64,000 bases of DNA from the NCBI GenBank assembly GCA_012295275.1, contig CM022678.1, forward strand, positions 7,453,559-7,517,558, given 5' to 3'. Numbering within the stretch: position 1 is the stretch's first letter; each line of letters opens with the position of its first letter. The translations under genes were made by a program, and so were the position numbers. Shown one piece after another: positions 62,979 through 64,000 of this stretch. This DNA comes from Chrysomallon squamiferum. Lineage: Eukaryota; Mollusca; Gastropoda; Neomphalida; Peltospiridae. The notes beneath the pieces are model-generated. The model saw only the letters and a program-made list of their open reading frames with translations, was not told where the DNA came from and made no database searches.

Positions 62979-63283
62979 ATTGTTATTTACATGTTTCATA
63001 AATGTATATTTAAACAATTATTTTTGATGGTATTAGTTTGAAAGATATTCTTTTTTCATTACCATTATTCCATTATTTCTTATTTATCTTACTTGTTTAA
63101 TTATTATCTTTTAAATGTTTATTAATGTTCTATTTTTAGATCAGAGTTCACAAAGCTACCTGTTCCAAATTTCCTACTTACGGTGACCTCTACCAAGGTC
63201 TTTGTACAGCTACAGGGGAAATCCCCATTGCTATTTATAGAACAGAACGTCAAAAAGTGGATGCAGATGAACTGAATAAACCT
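24029..63283 (+). CDS. KCNT: Slo2/Slack-type potassium channel (KCNT family), 24 exons, 3' end beyond window
   Basis: Exons: 24029-24117, 29145-29245 (tentative), 32885-32981, 34878-34961, 36406-36514, 37688-37762, 38228-38314, 38990-39093, 40514-40700, 42996-43160, 48340-48540, 49264-49372, 49850-49958, 53128-53277, 54662-54861, 55634-55913, 56505-56610, 57286-57458, 58597-58668, 59130-59264, 60068-60179, 61287-61391, 61997-62080, 63140-63283. They total 1026 codons with no frame break. Domains: cytosolic N-terminus 1-64, S1-S4 about 65-214, S5-pore-S6 about 230-311 with TVGYGD (280-285), RCK1 about 338-505, an acidic linker (626-645), and RCK2 from about 741. Matches to vertebrate Slack are long and ungapped ([49 protein letters not shown]). 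The family forms K+ channels gated by internal Na+/Cl-, with no calcium bowl. An Asp of the mapped Na+ site is Gly750 here. Vertebrate Slack is about 1200 residues, so roughly 200 are missing at the edge. Confidence 0.94.
24150..24660 (+). repeat. Degenerate tandem repeat downstream of channel exon 1
   Basis: A unit of about 30 bp around CATTTTGAATCAGGTT / CATTTTAAATTAACA recurs with heavy decay, starting within about 40 bases of the exon 1 donor. Confidence 0.55.
24765..29144 (+). repeat. Channel intron 1: microsatellites and CT/TTGTTCTC minisatellite
   Basis: Contains ATC/ATT/GTT tracts (24765-24985), a GT tract (25228-25253), a large CT-type compound repeat (25645-26245) in which TCTCTTGTTCTC and TTTCTTTCTC blocks alternate, TA/GA tracts (26999-27220), GT (27293-27340), CA tracts (27563-27672) with duplicated units of about 120 bp between 27660 and 27900, and TA (28936-28973). 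No coding exon is supported here; a 30-base splice-bounded piece near 28620 does not fit the phases. Confidence 0.7.
25583..25648 (+). repeat. Dispersed repeat, copy 2
   Basis: Second copy of the element at 22722-22781, directly abutting the long (CT)n tract that begins near 25645. It lies in the first intron of the channel gene. Confidence 0.65.
29145..29245 (+). CDS. KCNT: Channel exon 2 (tentative, pre-S1 region)
   Basis: The acceptor TTTATTCAG at 29136-29144 fits the phase-2 end of exon 1 (AG|T). The frame reads [20 protein letters not shown], which matches the spacing of the Slack pre-S1 segment (VE...N.....E.L..F) but only weakly in sequence. Ending at 29245 gives phase 1, as required by exon 3. 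The donor there (A|GTTTTG) is weak; an end six codons earlier at T|GTGTTC would restore the vertebrate spacing. Exon identity is plausible and the right border is uncertain. Confidence 0.45.
29246..30460 (+). other. Channel intron 2, left part: AT-rich
   Basis: T-rich and A-rich sequence with degenerate TTTGTTTATTTATTTATGATTTAG-type repeats at 30225-30430. No exon is visible. Confidence 0.6.
30463..32530 (+). repeat. Satellite array: CATCAACACGTATGTATACC unit plus (TTTC)n
   Basis: About 30 tandem copies of a unit of roughly 50-75 bp. Each has a conserved core (ACTCATCAACACGTATGTAT then ACCTAGAAACA), a variable number of TTTC repeats and a short TTCATTCGAA linker. The core contains the palindrome TACGTA or ATGTAT as variants. 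Copy length varies mainly by the TTTC number. Frames across it are repeat-derived. Confidence 0.93.
32885..32981 (+). CDS. KCNT: Channel exon 3 (S1)
   Basis: Acceptor TTTATTTTTAG, donor TG|GTGAGT. It encodes S1: [20 protein letters not shown], corresponding to the Slack S1 segment that ends in RVLLDDP. Enters in phase 1 and leaves in phase 2. Confidence 0.92.
32982..34877 (+). repeat. Channel intron 3: (CT)n, GT and T-rich tracts
   Basis: (CT)n blocks at 33151-33196 and 33286-33342 separated by degenerate CT-rich DNA, TTTA repeats (33640-33710), GT (33783-33808) and TTTCATTTTA repeats (34690-34760). No exon is seen. Confidence 0.75.
34878..34961 (+). CDS. KCNT: Channel exon 4 (S1-S2 extracellular loop)
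   Basis: Encodes a Cys-containing, glycosylatable loop ([19 protein letters not shown]) ending STQINW. It aligns with the vertebrate Slack loop that ends SEINW. Phase 2 in, phase 2 out (CTG|GTAAGT). Confidence 0.92.
34962..36405 (+). repeat. Channel intron 4: duplicated (GA)n blocks and a 105-bp tandem repeat
   Basis: Three (GA)n tracts (35364-35441, 35511-35580, 35630-35701) are separated by two copies of the same non-GA spacer (GGGAATACAGAG to AACAGAGAG, 35449-35510 and 35581-35632). At about 35925-36280 a unit of roughly 105 bp (ATTTACATAGAAGCTAGA ... ACTTTATTATTAGTAAAGA) is repeated three to four times with decay. Confidence 0.75.
36406..36514 (+). CDS. KCNT: Channel exon 5 (S2)
   Basis: Encodes [18 protein letters not shown] and the rest of S2 up to LLIYVATK. 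It aligns without gaps to the Slack INW-APILWVERK region. Acceptor GTGACCAG, donor AAG|GTAAGT, out in phase 0. A second acceptor 39 bases upstream (GTTTAG at 36366) would stay in frame and add 13 residues, many of them Cys. Confidence 0.94.
36515..37687 (+). other. Channel intron 5
   Basis: Mostly unique AT-rich sequence with small TA tracts (36751-36792). No gene or strong repeat is recognised. Confidence 0.6.
37688..37762 (+). CDS. KCNT: Channel exon 6 (S3)
   Basis: 25 codons, phase 0 at both ends. It reads [20 protein letters not shown] followed by PFIIT, matching Slack FVLEMINTLPFIIT in S3. Confidence 0.94.
37763..38227 (+). repeat. Channel intron 6 with ATT/GTT microsatellite
   Basis: Short intron. 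A GTT/ATT compound tract covers about 37940-38105. Confidence 0.8.
38228..38314 (+). CDS. KCNT: Channel exon 7 (S4)
   Basis: 29 codons, phase 0. [20 protein letters not shown] matches the Slack S4 segment [17 protein letters not shown]. As in other Slo2 channels, S4 lacks the regular arginine array of voltage sensors. Confidence 0.95.
38315..38989 (+). repeat. Channel intron 7 with GATA/GACA and 27-bp repeats
   Basis: GATA/GACA-type tetranucleotides (38530-38760, 38795-38880) are followed by three copies of a 27-bp unit containing CAGTTAAGACACATACAGG (38885-38960), ending about 30 bases before the acceptor of exon 8. Confidence 0.8.
38990..39093 (+). CDS. KCNT: Channel exon 8 (S4-S5 linker and S5)
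   Basis: Starts [20 protein letters not shown], then the hydrophobic S5 ([15 protein letters not shown]). It aligns with Slack NDFHRAILRTQSAMFNQ and the S5 that ends CLVFTG. Donor AC|GTAGGT, phase 2. Confidence 0.94.
39277..39600. mobile_element. Non-autonomous pogo/Tigger-like element
   Basis: Terminal inverted repeats: left CAGGTACTGGACCAATTATC (39277-39296), and right, read on the other strand, CAGGTACAGGACCAATTATC (39581-39600). The homology extends a few bases further inwards (CAG). The left end is preceded by TATA, compatible with a TA target, but the right flank is TG. There is no transposase, so it is a 324-bp deletion derivative or MITE inside channel intron 8. Confidence 0.7.
39770..40184 (+). 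repeat. TTTA / TTTAGATT tetranucleotide-type repeats
   Basis: Compound TTTA, TTCA and TTTAGATT repeats fill the right part of channel intron 8 up to the decoy acceptor array. Confidence 0.85.
40188..40513 (+). repeat. Tandem duplication of the intron/exon 9 junction (three decoy acceptors)
   Basis: A unit of about 88-97 bp is present four times. Each copy has TTTAAC, GTGTTTTATTACATATTTTA, CTTTATAACAG and the first bases of exon 9 (AATCTGTGGAATTCAG). The AG dinucleotides end at 40235, 40328, 40425 and 40513; only the last leads into the full exon. In the first three copies the exon-like part lasts about 30 bases and then re-enters the intron unit (CTTTACTTTATTTAAC). Confidence 0.9.
40514..40700 (+). 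CDS. KCNT: Channel exon 9 (pore helix, selectivity filter, S6)
   Basis: 62 codons plus one base. It contains [10 protein letters not shown] (compare Slack TCGIQHLERAG), the pore helix MYFVIVTFS, the selectivity filter TVGYGD (residues 280-285), and S6 [17 protein letters not shown]. Donor CAG|GTAAAC, phase 0. This is the best single piece of evidence for a K+ channel. Confidence 0.97.
41222..41516. mobile_element. MITE with long inverted repeats
   Basis: The ends are GGGTCATTC (41222-41230) and GAATGACCC (41508-41516). Inside, about 70 bases at each end pair almost fully: ACTTGTTGACTGGGATCC near 41287-41304 against GGATCCCAGTCAACAAGT near 41432-41449, and CTGACTGTCTCAG-type sequence further out. 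There is no coding capacity. A C-run has replaced a few bases of the left end (41231-41239). Confidence 0.8.
41517..42840 (+). other. Channel intron 9, middle part
   Basis: AT-rich, mostly unique. It contains an inverted repeat GTGACCCATCACA (42210-42222) / TGTGATGGGTCAC (42440-42452) enclosing about 220 bases, which may be another small fold-back element. No exon is seen. Confidence 0.55.
42845..42995 (+). repeat. ACT/ATT/GTT microsatellite up to the exon 10 acceptor
   Basis: The trinucleotide tract runs directly into the acceptor (TTATTGTTATTACAG). The pyrimidine-rich part of this splice site is therefore made of microsatellite units. Confidence 0.85.
42996..43160 (+). CDS. KCNT: Channel exon 10 (post-S6 linker and start of RCK1)
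   Basis: 55 codons, phase 0 at both ends. It includes [28 protein letters not shown] and [14 protein letters not shown]. These match Slack LWMERQKSGG, KHVVLCVSS and [13 protein letters not shown]. Donor GCG|GTAACT. Confidence 0.96.
43125..43830 (+). repeat. Tandem duplication of the exon 10/intron junction (decoy donors)
   Basis: About eight copies of a unit of roughly 85 bp. It comprises the tail of exon 10 (GAATTCTACGCACATCCCAA, then ACTTGCG), the donor and intron start (GTAACTACGTCCTGAATTAT), and a CTTGTAATGCTAGA linker. Junction points lie at about 43160 (real), 43245, 43333, 43417, 43502, 43586, 43675 and 43786. Copies at 43333, 43675 and 43786 keep a GT donor; others are mutated (GTTAAC, ATAACT, CTAACT). 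Confidence 0.9.
43831..48339 (+). repeat. Channel intron 10 with ATT tract and GTGCAAAA repeat field
   Basis: ATT tract (44930-44995), then about 44990-46950 of decayed tandem units of roughly 60-80 bp around GTGCAAAACATGCAAAATATTT and TCAGTGCAAAAACCTA. (CT)n/(CA)n occurs at 48164-48246. The complex stretch 47660-47960 has overlapping open frames with no recognisable similarity and is not needed to join exons 10 and 11, which are phase-matched. Confidence 0.7.
48340..48540 (+). CDS. KCNT: Channel exon 11 (RCK1 core)
   Basis: 67 codons, phase 0. [20 protein letters not shown], then [20 protein letters not shown] and [17 protein letters not shown]. It matches Slack YVVILCPTEMD, RVIYLQGSALKDQDL and EACFILSSRNEVDRT. 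Donor GCT|GTAAGA. Confidence 0.96.
48541..49263 (+). repeat. Channel intron 11 with GT/TG tracts
   Basis: GTTGTT/GGTGGT trinucleotides at the start (48553-48594), GT-type repeats (48735-48990), then AT-rich unique sequence. Confidence 0.75.
49264..49372 (+). CDS. KCNT: Channel exon 12 (RCK1)
   Basis: [20 protein letters not shown] followed by [16 protein letters not shown]. Nearly identical to Slack [18 protein letters not shown] and YVQILKPENKFHVKFA. Donor CAG|GTGAGG, phase 1. Confidence 0.97.
49373..49849 (+). repeat. Channel intron 12 with ACT/ATT microsatellite reaching the acceptor
   Basis: TTTA repeats (49545-49562) and a compound ATT/ACT tract (49598-49845) that ends TTATTATCATCATTGCAG, so the tract forms the polypyrimidine region of the exon 13 acceptor. 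Confidence 0.85.
49850..49958 (+). CDS. KCNT: Channel exon 13 (RCK1)
   Basis: [20 protein letters not shown], then [16 protein letters not shown]. Matches Slack [36 protein letters not shown]. Donor AT|GTGAGT, phase 2. Confidence 0.96.
49990..53127 (+). repeat. Channel intron 13: decayed tandem repeat field ending at the acceptor
   Basis: Nearly the whole 3.1-kb intron is a strongly diverged repeat with units of roughly 40-50 bp around AATGTCTATTTTAAACAGA. The freshest copies are at the right end (ATGTCTATTTAAAACAACTG, then ATCTCTGTCAACCACTGTGA). The real acceptor TATTTAAAACAG is itself the last copy of this motif. Confidence 0.75.
53128..53277 (+). CDS. KCNT: Channel exon 14 (RCK1 end)
   Basis: [40 protein letters not shown] and [10 protein letters not shown]. 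Matches Slack EQWQRMYGRCSGNEVYHIR and [20 protein letters not shown]. Phase 2 in and out (AG|GTTAGT). GC-rich against an AT-rich background. Confidence 0.96.
53278..53985 (+). other. Channel intron 14, left part
   Basis: AT-rich with a small duplication (TAATGTTTGTTTCTCATT near 53330-53380) and a GT tract (53797-53838). No exon. Confidence 0.6.
53990..54700 (+). repeat. Tandem duplication of the intron/exon 15 junction (decoy acceptors)
   Basis: A unit of about 140-200 bp occurs about five times. The acceptor-like AG ends at about 53999, 54135, 54292, 54459 and 54661 (real). The nearest decoy reads TTGACTTGTTTAG|GTTTGGAGTAG followed by CTAGCTGGAAGGAAGGCAG. The real site reads TTGACTCATGTAG|GTTTGGAGTTG followed by CTGGCTGTACTGGACGGCAG. 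Copies also share GATCATTCCT and GCTCTGTCAAAATATCTAT and differ in the length of the internal GT/CTGT tracts. Confidence 0.85.
54662..54861 (+). CDS. KCNT: Channel exon 15 (RCK1-RCK2 linker start)
   Basis: [48 protein letters not shown]. Compare Slack YGVCLIGL, ILLNPGP and DTCFYINITKEENS. Ends CTG G|GTCAGT, phase 1. Confidence 0.95.
54862..55633 (+). other. Channel intron 15
   Basis: AT-rich, with short TTTA repeats (55270-55300). Nothing else is recognised. Confidence 0.6.
55634..55913 (+). CDS. KCNT: Channel exon 16 (acidic variable linker)
   Basis: 92 full codons plus split ends. It carries an acidic cluster ([15 protein letters not shown]) and a Pro/Ser/Lys-rich segment, ending [13 protein letters not shown]. 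This corresponds to the non-conserved region between RCK1 and RCK2, where vertebrate Slack also has an acidic stretch (SEDEVTPSDDEG). Phase-matched on both sides. Confidence 0.92.
55914..56504 (+). repeat. Channel intron 16 with ATT tract
   Basis: ATT/GTT microsatellite (55945-56140), then TTTA-type repeats and T-rich sequence to the acceptor. Confidence 0.8.
56505..56610 (+). CDS. KCNT: Channel exon 17 (start of RCK2)
   Basis: [18 protein letters not shown], then [10 protein letters not shown]. Matches Slack YPPNSPYIGSSPTLCHLL and APFCCLRLDKG. In the ungapped alignment the Slack Asp of FCCLRLD is replaced by Gly750. Donor GTC|GTAAGT, phase 0. Confidence 0.95.
56611..57285 (+). repeat. Channel intron 17: AAT tracts and a duplicated segment
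   Basis: AAT tracts at 56702-56800 and 56909-56952. The segment TTACAGTGTTTGATAATAAA (56656) recurs as TTTCAGTGTTTGATATTAAC (about 56850), and GACA/GATA repeats lie at 57073-57122. Confidence 0.75.
57286..57458 (+). CDS. KCNT: Channel exon 18 (RCK2)
   Basis: [20 protein letters not shown], then [20 protein letters not shown] and [11 protein letters not shown]. Matches Slack [32 protein letters not shown] and LNPIVLLL. His755 is the conserved His of the Slack Na+ site. Donor AAAG|GTAACC, phase 2. Confidence 0.96.
57475..57950 (+). repeat. Tandem repeat of about 85 bp downstream of exon 18
   Basis: Five copies of CACCAATGAAATCAGGACAT ... CTGTAAATCTTTTATTTGAT ... GGTAATTAATGTTTATGTTT, starting only about 17 bases after the donor. 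The first copy is the most diverged (CCACCAGTGAAAACATTACG). Confidence 0.85.
57960..58596 (+). repeat. Channel intron 18, right part: ATT/GTT/ATC tracts
   Basis: Long ATT tracts (58107-58215, 58385-58490), CATT repeats (58489-58510) and GTT (58542-58572) leading to the acceptor TTTAATTTTAG. Confidence 0.8.
58597..58668 (+). CDS. KCNT: Channel exon 19 (RCK2)
   Basis: [20 protein letters not shown], then KIT. Matches Slack HHFLEAICCFPMVYYMEG. Phase 2 in and out (AAG|GTATTG). An upstream GTAAAA (58656) would break phase with the next exon. Confidence 0.94.
58669..59129 (+). repeat. Channel intron 19 with (GA)n and TTTA repeats
   Basis: (GA)n at 58733-58801, then TTTA-type repeats with interspersed TAATATAATT (58820-59090) up to the acceptor. 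Confidence 0.85.
59130..59264 (+). CDS. KCNT: Channel exon 20 (RCK2)
   Basis: [44 protein letters not shown]. Matches Slack [21 protein letters not shown] and MADAKTIVNVQTMF. The run of four Glu codons (GAG GAG GAG GAG) is distinctive. Donor TTAG|GTAAAG, phase 2. Confidence 0.96.
59290..59590 (+). repeat. 110-bp tandem repeat downstream of exon 20
   Basis: 2.6 copies with a period of exactly 110 between 59311, 59421 and 59531 (TTTAATGTCAGTTTATGTGA). It starts about 25 bases after the donor. Confidence 0.9.
59600..60067 (+). other. Channel intron 20, right part
   Basis: AT-rich with T-runs (59660-59681, 60000-60018) and GATA repeats (59960-59992). No exon. Confidence 0.65.
60068..60179 (+). 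CDS. KCNT: Channel exon 21 (RCK2)
   Basis: [20 protein letters not shown], then [17 protein letters not shown]. Matches Slack [30 protein letters not shown]. The donor AGA|GTATTA is the first unit of the following ATT microsatellite. Phase 0 out. Confidence 0.95.
60180..60985 (+). repeat. 800-bp trinucleotide field forming most of intron 21
   Basis: The repeat starts at the splice donor itself. It consists of ATT with GTT blocks and a duplicated unit TATTATTGCTTTTGTTGTTG (60281 and 60401), then degenerate ATT/ATC, with a GAGTTATCATCATCAT block three times (60610, 60696, 60770), and ends with AGT (60958-60988). Confidence 0.93.
61287..61391 (+). CDS. KCNT: Channel exon 22 (RCK2)
   Basis: [20 protein letters not shown], then [15 protein letters not shown]. 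Matches Slack [29 protein letters not shown]. 35 codons, phase 0. Donor CAG|GTAGAA. Confidence 0.97.
61392..61996 (+). repeat. Channel intron 22 with (GA)n and GT tracts
   Basis: GGTA repeats leading into (GA)n (61631-61713), GT (61748-61772), and a T-run before the acceptor TTTATTGCAG. Confidence 0.8.
61997..62080 (+). CDS. KCNT: Channel exon 23 (RCK2)
   Basis: [20 protein letters not shown], then ENSGHLSS. Matches Slack [24 protein letters not shown]. 28 codons, phase 0. Donor AGT|GTAAGT. Confidence 0.96.
62081..63139 (+). repeat. Channel intron 23 with interrupted ACT/GCT trinucleotide field
   Basis: About 62140-62800 is dominated by ACT-type triplets with GCT and TTCT variants, and an internal duplication (about 110 bp) near 62505-62660. 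GTT lies at 62941-62978. The open frames (poly-Leu, poly-Tyr) are repeat readings. Confidence 0.85.
63140..63283 (+). CDS. KCNT: Channel exon 24 (RCK2 end; last exon in window)
   Basis: [20 protein letters not shown], then [20 protein letters not shown]. Matches Slack [24 protein letters not shown]. 48 codons, phase 0. Donor CCT|GTAAGT, so at least one further exon with the C-terminal tail lies to the right. Confidence 0.96.
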
Positions 63284-63324
63284 GTAAGTTTAATTTAAAA
63301 TTATGATATGATATAATAACCATC

Positions 63325-63358
<34 letters not shown>

Positions 63359-63850
63359 AAATTATTATTTACTAAAACAAAATAAATATTTTTAATTTTT
63401 TTTTTTTGGTTATGAGTTCTTTCATCAACCAATGAAATTAGCTGTCTCTTAATACAGTCATTATATTCATTATAACATGAAATACAGATTCAAAATATTC
63501 TAATCTTTCCAGTTAATCTTATAATTTAAAATAAAACTACTATAACTCTTACCTTATTAACTAAGCTGGGTTACTGAATAGGTGAAGGTGATGTAGACAA
63601 ACATATTTATCACATTTTTAATTCAATTTTTATTGATATTATGATTAGATCCTATTGTAAAGTTAATGAAAATACAGTGATAGTGATGTAACTAAACATT
63701 TATCGTTTGTGTGTGTGTGTCTGTGTTTATATGAGTGTGTGTGTGTATATATATATATATAGATAGATAGATATGTATGTATGTATGTATTGCTATTACA
63801 AATAGCTGCTATTGGAATGTTAATGTGTGTGTGTGTGTGTGTTTATATGA

Positions 63851-63886
<36 letters not shown>

Positions 63887-64000
63887 CTGTATGTATGCAT
63901 GTATGTATGTATTGCTGTTACAAATAGCTGCTATTGGAATGTTAATGTGTGTGTGTGTGTTTATATGAGTGTGTGTGTATATATATATATATATGTATGT
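63284..64000 (+). repeat. Channel intron 24 (start) with composite GT/TA/ATGT minisatellite at the edge
   Basis: ATT tract (63331-63356). From about 63705 a composite unit of about 125 bp is repeated: GT tract, TTATATGAG, GT tract, TA tract, ATGT repeats, and GCTATTACAAATAGCTGCTA with TTGGAATGTTAAT. Two full copies and part of a third run off the window. Confidence 0.88.

Overview
The window is a piece of an animal nuclear genome. Genes are split by GT-AG introns, exons are clearly more GC-rich than their surroundings, and most non-coding DNA is microsatellite, minisatellite or other AT-rich repeat. I see no bacterial operons, Shine-Dalgarno sites or CRISPR arrays. The repeat style, together with an animal berberine-bridge-enzyme-like oxidase, suggests a lophotrochozoan such as a mollusc. 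That placement is an inference.

Layout. 1-2.7 kb is intergenic microsatellite DNA. 2.7-8.3 kb holds a complete four-exon gene on the + strand for a secreted or surface-anchored FAD-linked oxidase of the PCMH/BBE family (560 aa). Its start codon and two bases of codon 2 sit on a separate first exon, 2.6 kb upstream of the rest. 8.3-24.0 kb is mostly repeats. It contains one GC-rich open exon with a strong start context (12791), which could be an alternative 5' exon of the next gene or an unknown gene, and a 1.5-kb array of a 24-bp minisatellite. 24.0 kb to the right edge is one large gene for a Slo2/Slack-type (KCNT) potassium channel. I can chain 24 exons into 1026 codons with every splice phase compatible: cytosolic N-terminus, S1-S4, S5-pore-S6 with TVGYGD, RCK1, acidic linker and most of RCK2. 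The C-terminal part runs off the window.

The two genes show no obvious functional link; they are simply neighbours on the same strand. The most unusual signal is architectural. In the channel gene, tandem duplications repeatedly copy a stretch of exon edge plus splice site plus intron, leaving rows of decayed decoy acceptors or donors beside the real exon (clearest at 40.2-40.5, 43.16-43.8 and 54.0-54.7 kb). Several other introns are filled with tandem repeats that begin or end at the exon border. Protein-level oddities are a replaced Na+-site aspartate in RCK2, a divergent channel N-terminus, and a Phe in place of the second flavin-linking Cys in the oxidase.
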